Source: DATJSJ01 sp035504175
GTDB taxonomy: Bacteria; Pseudomonadota; Alphaproteobacteria; Acetobacterales; Acetobacteraceae
Direction of reading: 5' to 3'
Assembly (NCBI GenBank): GCA_035504175.1
Contig: DATJSJ010000128.1
Coordinates: forward strand, 1 to 26,516
DNA length: 26,516 nt
Below are positions 7,122 through 14,762 of this stretch, in pieces. The position numbers and the translations under genes are program-made. Position 1 is the first letter of the stretch. Each line of letters starts with the position of its first letter. Below the pieces are notes generated by a model. It worked only from the letters and a program-made list of their open reading frames with translations. It was not told the origin of the DNA and did no database searches.

Positions 7122-8057
7122 TCACTCCCGCGGCGTCTCCAGCCCGATCGCGCGAAGCCGCGCCGCCTCCTCGTCCCAGCCGGGCCGCTCCTTGACGTTG
7201 AGGAACAGGTGCACCGGCCGCTCCAACAACACCGCCAGCGCCTCGCGCGCCCGAGCGCCGATCTCGCGGATGCGCCGGCCGCCCTCGCCGATCAGGATCC
7301 CCTTCTGCCCCGGCCGCGCCACGTACAGCGTCGCCTCGATCCGCACCGAGCCGTCCGGCCGCTCCTGCCAACGCTCGGTCTCGACCGTGGTGCCGTACGG
7401 CACCTCCTCGTGCGTCTGCAGGAAGACCTGCTCGCGCACGATCTCCGCCGCCAGCAGCCGGTCCGGCAGATCCGTGAGCTCGTCCGCCGGATAGAGATGC
7501 GGCCCCGCCGGCATCGCCAGCGCCAGCGCGTCGACCAGCCGGTCGAGCCCGTCGCCGGTCGCGGCGCTGACCATGAAGCTCTCCGCGAACGATGCCAGCG
7601 CCGTCATCGTCGCGGTCAGCGGCAGCAGCATCGGCGGCGCCACCAGATCGACCTTGTTCAGCACCAGCCAGGCGAGCCGCCCGCTGCGACCCAGCCGTTC
7701 GGCGATCCCGCGCGCCGCGTCCGTGGCACCAGCCCGCGCATCGACCAGCAGCAATGCGAGGTCGGCATCCTCGGCGCCGCTCCAGGCCGCCGCCACCATG
7801 GCGCGGTCGAGCCGCCGCCGCGGCTGGAAAATGCCCGGCGTGTCGACCAGCAAGATCTGGCTCGACCCGCCATCCGGCGTCGGCCGCATCAGGATGCCCA
7901 GCACCCGAAACCGCGTCGTCTGCGCCTTCGGGCTGACGATCGAGAGCTTGGCGCCGGTCAGCCGGTTCAGCAGCGTCGACTTGCCGGCATTCGGCGCGCC
8001 CAGGATGGCGACGAAGCCGCAGCGCGTCGGCGCTGGCGTCGCAGGTGCCTCGGTCAT
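7122..8057 (-). CDS. era: GTPase Era
   Basis: Essential GTPase that binds 16S rRNA and helps 30S assembly. The 311-residue protein has G1 GAPNAGKST, a switch-I segment SPKAQTTR, G3 DTPGI, G4 NKVD, and a C-terminal KH domain with GQKGILIGEGGRRIREIG for RNA binding. The ATG overlaps the rnc stop (ATGA), so the two are translationally coupled, matching the widespread rnc-era pairing. It is the last gene of the rpoZ-to-era block, and a hairpin lies about 31 bases past the stop. Confidence 0.97.
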   Translation of the reverse strand: MTEAPATPAPTRCGFVAILGAPNAGKSTLLNRLTGAKLSIVSPKAQTTRFRVLGILMRPTPDGGSSQILLVDTPGIFQPRRRLDRAMVAAAWSGAEDADLALLLVDARAGATDAARGIAERLGRSGRLAWLVLNKVDLVAPPMLLPLTATMTALASFAESFMVSAATGDGLDRLVDALALAMPAGPHLYPADELTDLPDRLLAAEIVREQVFLQTHEEVPYGTTVETERWQERPDGSVRIEATLYVARPGQKGILIGEGGRRIREIGARAREALAVLLERPVHLFLNVKERPGWDEEAARLRAIGLETPRE

Positions 8058-8758
8058 CCGAGCCGGGCCAGCAGATCGATCGCTGCCGCCTCCTCGGCGC
8101 CGCGCTTGGTCCCGGCGGCACCGGTGCCGGACCGTCCGTCCACCTCGACACTGACCAGGAAATGCGGCGCGTGCGGCGGGCCGTCGCGCCGCACCACCTC
8201 GTAGCGTGGCAGCGGCAGGCCACGGCCATGCGCCCATTCCTGCAGCGCCGATTTCGGATTCTTGGGCGGCGCGAGCTGCCCCTCGATCTCGGCCCCCCAG
8301 ATCCGCCGGACGAAGTCGCGCGCCGCCTCGAGCCCTCCATCGAAATAAAGCGCGCCGATCGCCGCCTCCAACGCGTCGGCAAGCACCGTCGCGCGCCGCC
8401 GCACCCCGGCCCGCGCCTCTCCCGGTGCCACGTCCAGCGCCCGCGCCAGCCCGGCTGCCTCGGCCAGCGCCGCCACCACCGGCTGCGACACGAGCCGCGC
8501 CAGCCGCGGCCCGAGCTCGCCCTCCTGCTCCTCGGGAAACCGCTCGGCGAGCCATTCCGCGATCAGCAGCCCAAGCACCCGGTCGCCGACGAATTCCAGC
8601 CGCTCGTTTGAGCCCGCGCCGGCCGGCCGGCCGGAAGCGGCGCGATGCGCGGCGGAGCGATGGGTCAGCGCCTCCCGCAGCAGCGCCGGGCGGAGAAACC
8701 TATGGCCGAGGATGGTCTCGGCCGCCTCCAGCCGATCCGCGCCGGCGGGAGCAGTCAC
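8054..8758 (-). CDS. rnc: Ribonuclease III
   Basis: Cuts double-stranded RNA, including rRNA precursors. The 234-residue protein has the endonuclease signature NERLEFVGDRVLG (about 51-63) with the metal-binding Glu and Asp, the second acidic cluster ADALEAAIGALYFDGG, and a C-terminal dsRNA-binding domain beginning near NPKSALQEWAHGRG and ending with the TKRGAEEAAA helix. The start is GTG at 8758 with GAGG upstream, 13 bases after the lepB stop. A short Ala/Gly-rich insert (about 40-50) precedes the signature. It overlaps era by four bases. Confidence 0.96.
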   Translation of the reverse strand: MTAPAGADRLEAAETILGHRFLRPALLREALTHRSAAHRAASGRPAGAGSNERLEFVGDRVLGLLIAEWLAERFPEEQEGELGPRLARLVSQPVVAALAEAAGLARALDVAPGEARAGVRRRATVLADALEAAIGALYFDGGLEAARDFVRRIWGAEIEGQLAPPKNPKSALQEWAHGRGLPLPRYEVVRRDGPPHAPHFLVSVEVDGRSGTGAAGTKRGAEEAAAIDLLARLG

Positions 8759-8771
8759 GCTCGCTCGCGCC

Positions 8772-9530
8772 TCACTGAATGCCGTGGAACAGCCGCCCCC
8801 AGCGGATCTCGAACGGCCATTCCCAGAACTCCCAGAACGGGTATTCGGCGTCGATCGAAAAGAACAGGAAATCGGCCCGTCCCACTAGATTCTCGACCGG
8901 AATGTAGCCGACCGCATCCATGAACCGGCTGTCCTCGGAATTGTCGCGATTGTCGCCCATGCAGAACACATGCCCGGCCGGCACCTGGTAGAGCGGCGTG
9001 TTGTTGGCGAAGCCCTGATCGCTCGCCTTCAGAATGTAGTGATTCACCCCGCCCGGAAGTTCCTCGAGATAGCGCTGCAGGGCGATGTGCACGCCGTTCT
9101 CGTCGGTCGCCACGAAGGTGCCGGCCGGCTTGCGCGGCACCTCCTTGCCGTCGATGTAGAGCTCGCCTTCCTTGACCTGCACCGTGTCGCCGGGCAGCCC
9201 GATCACCCGCTTGATGTAGTCGATCGAGGTGTCGCGCGGCAGCTTGAACACCACCACGTCACCGCGATGCGGCAGGCTGCCGAAGATGCGGCCGGAGAAC
9301 AGGTCCGGAGAGAACGGGAAGGAGAAGTGCGAGTAGCCGTAGCTGAACTTCGAAACGAACAGGTAATCGCCGACGAGCAGCGTCGGGATCATCGAGCCCG
9401 ACGGGATATTGAACGGTTCGAAGGCGAAGGTCCGGATCACCACCGCGATCAGGATGGCGTAGACGATCGTCTTGATGCTTTCGAGCGCACTGCTCTGCTT
9501 GCGCTTCACGCTTGTCTTCGCCATGGCCAT
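8772..9530 (-). CDS. lepB: Signal peptidase I
   Basis: Removes signal peptides from exported proteins at the inner membrane. The 252-residue protein has one N-terminal membrane segment (about 19-36, TIVYAILIAVVIRTFAF), the catalytic Ser46 in PSGSMIPTLLVGD, the general-base Lys107 in YIKRVIGLPGD, and the box GDNRDNSEDSR. The first of two ATGs (9530 or 9524) was taken; neither has a strong Shine-Dalgarno. Upstream lies an imperfect inverted repeat that overlaps the end of the methyltransferase gene, so lepB may be partly uncoupled from acpS. Confidence 0.96.
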   Translation of the reverse strand: MAMAKTSVKRKQSSALESIKTIVYAILIAVVIRTFAFEPFNIPSGSMIPTLLVGDYLFVSKFSYGYSHFSFPFSPDLFSGRIFGSLPHRGDVVVFKLPRDTSIDYIKRVIGLPGDTVQVKEGELYIDGKEVPRKPAGTFVATDENGVHIALQRYLEELPGGVNHYILKASDQGFANNTPLYQVPAGHVFCMGDNRDNSEDSRFMDAVGYIPVENLVGRADFLFFSIDAEYPFWEFWEWPFEIRWGRLFHGIQ

Positions 9531-9544
9531 CGCTTGCGGGATCC

Positions 9545-9594
9545 GCTTGTCAGGGGCGGGCGGATCAAGCCGACGCGGCCCCCCCCTGTCAAGC
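9545..9594 (-). terminator. Long imperfect hairpin between methyltransferase gene and lepB
   Basis: Bases 9545-9561 pair with 9578-9594: 15 of 17 positions match, with a 16-base loop. One arm contains the stop codon of the methyltransferase gene (9589-9591). On the transcribed strand it lies about 15 bases before the lepB start and has no T-run. It could act as an attenuator, an RNA-processing site, or a degraded terminator in the middle of the operon. The pairing is seen; the role is inferred. Confidence 0.45.
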
Positions 9595-10194
9595 AAAGGG
9601 CGCGTCGGCGCCGCGGCGGCGGAGCACGACCGGCTGCTCGGCGAGACCCGAGGGATGCGCGACCGCCGGCGCCAGCGCCGACGGCCACTCCCAGTTCGGC
9701 GCCGGAAACAGTGCGCGCATCGCGGGCAGCGGACAGTCGAAGGGCGGCCCGCCCGGGGCACCGGTCTGCATCAGCAGCAGGAAAAGCTGCCCCTCCGGGC
9801 GCAGCCACGCGGCGAGACGCGCCGCGTAGTCGGGCAGTCGCGCCGGCGGCAAGGCGCAGAGACAGGTCTGGTCGTAGATCGCGTCGAACGCCACTGCCGG
9901 GTGCCAGCCCAACAGATCGGCCTCGATCACCCGCGCCGTCGTCCCGGCCAGGCGCGCTCGCTGCGCTTCGACCGCGCTCGAAGCAAGGTCGAGGACCGTG
10001 ATGTCGAATCCCGCTTCGGCCAGTGCCGCCGGCTCCGGACTGCGACCCGCGCCCGGAACCAGGATGCGGCAGGGCGAAAGCGTGCCGGCTTGGCGCCAGG
10101 CGAGAAAGGCCGGATGCAGGCCGGGCCGCTCCCAGCGCGTGCGGCCGGTGCGGTAGCGTTCCTCCCAGAACCCGACGGCTTCGGGCTCGCTCAC
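9589..10194 (-). CDS. Thiopurine S-methyltransferase-like methyltransferase
   Basis: A 201-residue SAM-dependent methyltransferase of the TPMT type. It begins with the family's FWEERYRTGRTRWERPGLHP aromatic segment, then the SAM-binding RILVPGAGRSPEPAALAEAG with an acidic residue after the second strand (TVLDLASSAVE). FDAIYDQTCLCALPP, YAARLAAWLRPEGQLFLL and a GGPPFDCPLPAMRALF ending match the family plan. Bacterial relatives methylate thiols, tellurite or selenite, or halide/thiocyanate; the substrate here is unknown. The start is GTG, overlapping the acpS stop (GTGA), so it is translated as part of the operon. In many alphaproteobacteria acpS is followed directly by lepB. Confidence 0.85.
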   Translation of the reverse strand: MSEPEAVGFWEERYRTGRTRWERPGLHPAFLAWRQAGTLSPCRILVPGAGRSPEPAALAEAGFDITVLDLASSAVEAQRARLAGTTARVIEADLLGWHPAVAFDAIYDQTCLCALPPARLPDYAARLAAWLRPEGQLFLLLMQTGAPGGPPFDCPLPAMRALFPAPNWEWPSALAPAVAHPSGLAEQPVVLRRRGADAPFA

Positions 10195-10661
10195 GTCGGC
10201 ACGGCGGCGATGATCACCTGCGCGAAGGCGTAGGGATACTCATCGGTCATGGTCAGCGTGAGGCTCGCCCGCATCCCGGGCGGGGTGATCGCGGCCAGGC
10301 GCGTCGCCGCGCCGCCGCTCAGGACCATGGTCGGCTGGCCGCTGCGCAGATTGACCACGCCGAGATCGGAGTGGAACACGCCCTCGGTGAAGCCGGTGCC
10401 GAGCGCCTTGGCGCAGGCCTCCTTGGCCGCGAAGCGCTTGGCATAGGTCGCGGCGCGCAGCTTCTCGGTCCGGCGCAGCGCCTTCGCGCGCTCCGCCTCG
10501 GTGAACACGCGCTGCACAAATTTGTCGCCGAAACGGGCGAGCACCCGTTCCACGCGGCGGATGTCACAGAGATCGGCACCGAGGCCGATGATCTGCGCCG
10601 CCGGTGCCGGGGCGGCGCCGATCACGGGGGTCGAGCCGCCCACGCCGCCCGAACCGGTCAC
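10191..10661 (-). CDS. acpS: Holo-[acyl-carrier-protein] synthase
   Basis: Transfers 4'-phosphopantetheine from CoA to the acyl carrier protein, activating it for fatty-acid synthesis. The core shows IIGLGADLCDIRRVERVL, with the metal-binding Asp of the GxDLxxxxR signature, and RFAAKEACAKALGTGF, with the conserved FAAKEA. The start is uncertain. GTG 10661 overlaps the rsh stop in a GTGA junction like others here and gives 156 residues, about 20-25 more than usual with a Gly/Ala-rich lead. In-frame GTGs at 10643 and 10625 would give more typical lengths. The 3' end overlaps the methyltransferase start. Confidence 0.93.
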   Translation of the reverse strand: MTGSGGVGGSTPVIGAAPAPAAQIIGLGADLCDIRRVERVLARFGDKFVQRVFTEAERAKALRRTEKLRAATYAKRFAAKEACAKALGTGFTEGVFHSDLGVVNLRSGQPTMVLSGGAATRLAAITPPGMRASLTLTMTDEYPYAFAQVIIAAVPT

Positions 10662-12910
10662 GCGCGCGAACGCTCGACCTGGGTGATGCCGGGGGCGGCG
10701 CGCAAGCCGGCGATGACGGTCGACAGATGCCGCAGGTCGCGCACCTCGACATCGACCAGCGCCTCCAGGAAGTCCTGCTGGCGGTTGACGATCTTCAGGT
10801 TTGAGATCGCGCCCTCGTGCTTGGCGACCGCGTTGGTCAGGTTCGCCAGCACGCCCGGCTCGTTGGCGGCCGTGACGCTGATCCGGCCGGTATGGGTTGC
10901 GGGCTGCCTGCCGCGGCCGAGCGCGCCCGCATCCCATTCCACGTCGATGAAGCGCTCCGGCGTCGCCGCGAAGCTCTCCAATGTCTGGCAGTCGCGCGTG
11001 TGGATGGTGACGCCCTTGCCGGTGGTGACGATACCGACGATGCGGTCGCCCGGCAGCGGGTGGCAGCACCCGGCATAGTGCACGCTCATGCCCGAGAACA
11101 GGCCGCTGATCGGCATCGCCTCGCGCGGCGCCGCGCGGGTTTGCACGAAGGTCGGCACCATGCGCGGGGCACGCGCCGCACGGCGCAGCTCCGGATAGGC
11201 GGCATGCACCACGTCGCGCGGGCCGATATTGCCGTTGCCGACCGCAACGTAGAGATCGTCGATGGTGCCAAGCTTGAGCGGCTTCAGCGCCGTCTCGAGC
11301 ACCTTCTCCGACCCGTCCAGGCCGTCCTGACGAAACGCCTTGGCAAGCGCGGCGCGGCCCTGGTCGGTGTAGAGCTGGCGCTGCTGCTGCGCCATGAAGC
11401 GGCGGATACGGGCACGCGCCTTGCCGGTGACGACGAAGCGCTCCCAGGCCGGCGACGGCGTGCCGCCGCGTGCGGTCATGATCTCCACCTGGTCGCCGTT
11501 CTGCAGCTCGTGCCTGAGCGGCATCAGCCGGCCGTTCACCTTGGCGCCGACGCAGGTATCGCCGACCTGACTGTGCACGGCGTAGGCGAAGTCGACCGGG
11601 GTCGCCCCGCGGGGGAGCTGGATGAGCTGGCCCTTTGGCGTGAAGCAGAACACCTGGTCCTGGTAGAGCTCGAGCTTGGTGTTCTCCAGGAACTCGTCGG
11701 GCGCCGAATTCTCCAGGATCTCCAGCAGATCCTGCACCCAGCGGAACTGATGCAGATCCTGCAGCGACGCATCCGGCTGCTTGTAGGCCCAATGGGCGGC
11801 GACCCCGTCCTCGGCTATCGCCTGCATTTCGGGCGTGCGGATCTGCACCTCGATCTTCTGGTTGCGCGGCTCGCGCAGCGTGACCCCAGTGTGCAGGCTG
11901 CGGTAGCCGTTGGATTTCGGGGTCGAAATATAGTCCTTGAACCGGCCCGCGGTGACCGGATAGGCGGAGTGCACGGCGCCGAGCGCCGCGTAGCACGCGT
12001 CGCGTGTCGGCACCACGATGCGGAAGGCCATGATGTCGGAGAGCTGCTCGAAGGCGACGTTGCGCCGCTGCATCTTCTCCCAGATCGAGAAGGGCGACTT
12101 CTCCCGGCCGGTGACCTCGACCACCTCGACGCCCGCCTCGCGGCAGACCCGCGCCAGTTCCTCGCGCACTTCCTCGATCACGTCCGCACCCTGGCCGCGC
12201 AGGAAGTTAAGCCGCGCCTGGATCGTCGCGGACGCCTCGGGCTCGAGCTGCGCGAAGGCCAGCGTCTGCAGCTCGCTCTTCACCGCCTCCATGCCGATGC
12301 GCTCGGCGAGCGGCGCGTAGATTTCCATCGTCTCGCGGGCGATGCGCTGCCGCCGCTCCGGCTCTTGCACGTAGTGCAGGGTTCGCATGTTGTGCAGCCG
12401 GTCGGCGAGCTTGACCAGCAGCACGCGGATGTCGCGGCTCATCGCCAGCACCAGCTTGCGGAAATTCTCCGCCTGCTTGGTGCGATCGGATTGCAACTCG
12501 AGCCGGGTCAGCTTGGTGACGCCGTCGACCAGGCCGGCGATCTCGGTGCCGAAGCCGCGCTCGATCTCGGGCAGCGTGACCGGCGTGTCCTCGATCACGT
12601 CGTGCATCAGCCCGGTGGCGATGCTCGCCGCATCCAGCCGGTAGCCGGCCAGGATGTCGGCGACCGCGAGCGGATGGGTGATGTAGGGATCGCCGTTGTC
12701 GCGCGTCTGGCGCGCATGCGCGCGGGCGGCCAGCGCAAAGGCGGAATCGATTAGCCCGGTATCGGCCTTGGCGTCGTAACCGCGCACCTTGGCGGCGAGT
12801 GCCGCCTCCGCCGCGGCGCCAACAAGAGTGTCGGCACTCTGAGCGGCAGAGCCGCCATCCGGCGCCCGCAGCAGGCGGTCCACGCGGGAGACCGGGATGT
12901 CAGGCGCCAT
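10658..12910 (-). CDS. rsh: Bifunctional (p)ppGpp synthetase/hydrolase, RelA/SpoT family
   Basis: Makes and degrades the alarmone (p)ppGpp. The 750-residue protein runs: HD hydrolase domain (about 55-200) with His79, His103-Asp104 and the ED of HDVIEDT, all intact; synthetase domain with GREKSPFSIWEKM, DIMAFRIVV, SNGYRSLHT and EVQIRT; TGS domain (VFCFTPKGQLIQLPRGATPVDFAYAVHSQVGD region); a zinc-finger-like CCHPLPGD region; and a C-terminal ACT domain (ISVTAANEPGVLANL). Both active sites look functional, as in the single Rsh of most alphaproteobacteria. About 38 residues precede the usual start, with a weak ribosome-binding site. It follows rpoZ by 97 bases. Confidence 0.96.
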   Translation of the reverse strand: MAPDIPVSRVDRLLRAPDGGSAAQSADTLVGAAAEAALAAKVRGYDAKADTGLIDSAFALAARAHARQTRDNGDPYITHPLAVADILAGYRLDAASIATGLMHDVIEDTPVTLPEIERGFGTEIAGLVDGVTKLTRLELQSDRTKQAENFRKLVLAMSRDIRVLLVKLADRLHNMRTLHYVQEPERRQRIARETMEIYAPLAERIGMEAVKSELQTLAFAQLEPEASATIQARLNFLRGQGADVIEEVREELARVCREAGVEVVEVTGREKSPFSIWEKMQRRNVAFEQLSDIMAFRIVVPTRDACYAALGAVHSAYPVTAGRFKDYISTPKSNGYRSLHTGVTLREPRNQKIEVQIRTPEMQAIAEDGVAAHWAYKQPDASLQDLHQFRWVQDLLEILENSAPDEFLENTKLELYQDQVFCFTPKGQLIQLPRGATPVDFAYAVHSQVGDTCVGAKVNGRLMPLRHELQNGDQVEIMTARGGTPSPAWERFVVTGKARARIRRFMAQQQRQLYTDQGRAALAKAFRQDGLDGSEKVLETALKPLKLGTIDDLYVAVGNGNIGPRDVVHAAYPELRRAARAPRMVPTFVQTRAAPREAMPISGLFSGMSVHYAGCCHPLPGDRIVGIVTTGKGVTIHTRDCQTLESFAATPERFIDVEWDAGALGRGRQPATHTGRISVTAANEPGVLANLTNAVAKHEGAISNLKIVNRQQDFLEALVDVEVRDLRHLSTVIAGLRAAPGITQVERSRA

Positions 12911-13007
12911 CGGCGGGGCCCCTCAGACCCGGCCGCGCCATTGTGACAGCATCACCCCCGGGCCCGCCTCGCCGGACCCGGTTCGACGCAGAGCCGGTCG
13001 CGCCGGC

Positions 13008-13412
13008 CTAGCGGCGGCCGCGGCCGCCGAGCTCCGCCTCGATCGCCGCCTCGATGTCCTCGGGCGACATGTCCTCGACGCGCAGGTTGGCATTGGCCTC
13101 CTCCTCGGCGGAGACATCCTGCAACCCGAAGATGTTCTGGTCCGTCGGGATCAGGTCCAGCACCTCCTCGTCGGCGGGCTCCGGCTCCGGCGCACGCGAG
13201 AGCGACTTGATCAGGTCCTGCTCCAGCCGCGGCAGCGCCACCGTCTCATCGGCGATCTCCCGCAGCGCGACGACCGGGTTCTTGTCGTCGTCGCGATCGA
13301 CGGTGAGTTCCTCGCCACGGCTCAGGTTGCGCGCCCGCTGCGCCGCGAGCAGTACCAGCTCGAAGCGGTTCGGCACCTTCTGGACGCAATCTTCTACGGT
13401 GACGCGCGCCAT
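13008..13412 (-). CDS. rpoZ: RNA polymerase omega subunit
   Basis: Small RNA polymerase subunit that helps assembly and takes part in (p)ppGpp binding. The 134-residue protein opens MARVTVEDCVQKVPNRFELVLLAAQRARNLSRG, essentially the family signature, with DKNPVVALREIADE further on. The C-terminal half (about 75-134) is strongly acidic and longer than in E. coli, as is common in alphaproteobacteria. The ATG at 13412 was chosen over the longer open frame because the family begins here and GGAGG lies eight bases upstream. Linkage to rsh is conserved and functionally sensible. Confidence 0.95.
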   Translation of the reverse strand: MARVTVEDCVQKVPNRFELVLLAAQRARNLSRGEELTVDRDDDKNPVVALREIADETVALPRLEQDLIKSLSRAPEPEPADEEVLDLIPTDQNIFGLQDVSAEEEANANLRVEDMSPEDIEAAIEAELGGRGRR

Positions 13413-13450
13413 GCGCTCGACCTCCGGTCGCAGTATTCGGGTGAACGCTC

Positions 13451-13479
13451 CATGTAAGCGCCCCGGCCGCTTCTCGCAA
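13451..13479 (-). promoter_or_regulatory. Candidate rpoZ promoter
   Basis: On the minus strand TTGCGA and TACATG are separated by 17 bases, the second preceded by GCT. This places a start point about 30 bases upstream of the rpoZ ATG, between folK and rpoZ. The -10 match is modest, so folK read-through remains possible. Confidence 0.38.
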
Positions 13480-13497
13480 GCGCGAAACGCCGGGCGG

Positions 13498-13992
13498 CTA
13501 GGCCCGCAAGGCCCGGATATCCTGCGGCGGGAGGGCGGCAATCAGCGCCTCGACCGACCGGCAGAGAAGCGGATGCACCCAGCCCGGCGCCACGTCGGCG
13601 AGCGGCACCAGGACGAAGGCCCGCTGATGCGCGCGCGGGTGCGGCAGTACCGGATCCGGGGCATCGCGCACCAGACCGTCCATGGCGATGACGTCGAGAT
13701 CAAGCGTGCGGGGTGCGTTGGCTTTCCCCCGCACCCGCCCGGCCCGGGCCTCGATCGCTTGCAGCGCCGCGAGCAGCGCCTCGGGCGGCTTCGCGCCCAC
13801 CAGCCGCGCCACCCCATTGACGTAGGACGGCTGGTCGGAAGCCGGGATCGGCGCGGTCATGTACCAACGCGACAGCGCCGCCAGTCGCAGCCCGTCGAGT
13901 CGGTCGAGCGCCGCCGCCGCGCGCCGACACGATTCCAGTGGCGGTGCTCCGTCCGGTGCCGGCAGATTGGCGCCGATCGCGACCAGGATCAT
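13498..13992 (-). CDS. folK: Hydroxymethyldihydropterin pyrophosphokinase
   Basis: Transfers pyrophosphate from ATP to 6-hydroxymethyl-7,8-dihydropterin in folate synthesis. The 164-residue protein starts MILVAIGANLPAPDG, has YMTAPIP and QPSYVNGVARL, and carries the family signature NAPRTLDLDVIAMDG with its two catalytic aspartates, followed by LPHPRAHQRAFVLVPLADVAP. Length is normal. GAGG lies eight bases before the ATG. It precedes rpoZ by 85 bases on the same strand and is divergent from the NYN-domain gene. Confidence 0.95.
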   Translation of the reverse strand: MILVAIGANLPAPDGAPPLESCRRAAAALDRLDGLRLAALSRWYMTAPIPASDQPSYVNGVARLVGAKPPEALLAALQAIEARAGRVRGKANAPRTLDLDVIAMDGLVRDAPDPVLPHPRAHQRAFVLVPLADVAPGWVHPLLCRSVEALIAALPPQDIRALRA

Positions 13993-14132
13993 ACGCCCAT
14001 CCTCGCAACGACAGCATGCCGCAACGGGAGTTGACCTTTTCCTGCAATCGGCGCGTCTCTATAGCAAGCGTGCCCGGGACATGCCTGTTTGGTCCCGACG
14101 CACCATATCGTCTGCCCTGGAAGGTTCATCCG
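13993..14132. promoter_or_regulatory. Divergent intergenic region folK / NYN gene
   Basis: These 140 bases separate two divergent genes and must hold both promoters. It is visibly less GC-rich than its surroundings. TTGACC (14031-14036) and TATAGC (14060-14065) are each good boxes for the plus strand but lie 23 bases apart, too far for a standard promoter. TTTTCC at 14037 gives correct 17-base spacing with a poor -35. I cannot fix the start points. Confidence 0.3.
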
Positions 14133-14735
14133 ATGCATTTCCTGCCGAACGAGCGCACGGCACTGTTCATTGACGGCGCCAACCTCTACTCCGCTTCGCG
14201 CAATCTCGGCTTCGATGTCGATTACCGCAACCTTCTGGAGTTCTTCCGCAAGAAGGTGCACGTGATACGTGCGTACTACTACTCCGCCGTGCTGGAGACC
14301 GAGGAATATTCACCGCTGAAGCCGCTCACCGACTGGCTCGCCTATAACGGATACACGCTGGTGACCAAGCCGGCCCGCGAGTTCACCGACGCGAATGGCC
14401 GCCGCCGCGTCAAGGGCAACATGGATATCGAACTCGCGATCGACATGCTGGAGCTCTCGCCCCGCCTCGACCATGCCGTGTTGTTCAGCGGCGATTCCGA
14501 TTTCCGTCGCCTCGTGGAAGCGGTGCAGCGGCGCGGCGTGCGTGTCTCCGTCGTCTCCTCGATCCGCACCAGCCCGCCCATGGTCGCCGACGATCTGCGC
14601 CGGCAGGCCGATCAGTTCATCGACCTCGCCGACATTGCCGCCGAGTTCACCCGCCGGCAGATGGAGCCGCGGCCGCGCGCGGTGCCGCGCCACACCCCGG
14701 CCGAGCCCTTCGCCGACCCGACCGACATGGCCTGA
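14133..14735 (+). CDS. NYN-domain protein (LabA/DUF88 family)
   Basis: A 200-residue protein with the NYN fold, a PIN-like nuclease domain presumed to cut RNA. The conserved acidic residues are in ALFIDGANLY (first Asp, then the conserved Asn), KGNMDIELAIDMLEL and LFSGDSDFRRLVEAV, followed by GVRVSVVS. The last ~25 residues are Pro/Arg-rich and probably disordered. The ATG at 14133 was chosen because AAGG precedes it by eight bases and the family motif begins ten residues later; the frame is open 65 codons further upstream. Members are often found beside rpoZ in alphaproteobacteria, but here it is divergent from folK-rpoZ. Its target is unknown. Confidence 0.88.
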   Translation: MHFLPNERTALFIDGANLYSASRNLGFDVDYRNLLEFFRKKVHVIRAYYYSAVLETEEYSPLKPLTDWLAYNGYTLVTKPAREFTDANGRRRVKGNMDIELAIDMLELSPRLDHAVLFSGDSDFRRLVEAVQRRGVRVSVVSSIRTSPPMVADDLRRQADQFIDLADIAAEFTRRQMEPRPRAVPRHTPAEPFADPTDMA

Positions 14736-14762
14736 GGGCCGCGTCGGATCCGAACCGACGGC

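Noticed and set aside
5836..8204. Overlapping plus-strand open frames opposite the ureohydrolase, era and rnc genes
   Set aside because: They lie antisense to genes with intact catalytic motifs and have no recognisable domain or start signal.
10817..12754. Long open frame of 645 codons on the plus strand opposite rsh
   Set aside because: It is the mirror of a well-supported rsh gene. The composition (Arg/His/Leu/Ala-rich, no domain) is typical of antisense frames in very GC-rich DNA.
14031..14065. TTGACC and TATAGC as one promoter for the NYN gene
   Set aside because: The boxes are 23 bases apart, outside the normal 16-18; mentioned only as part of the intergenic entry.
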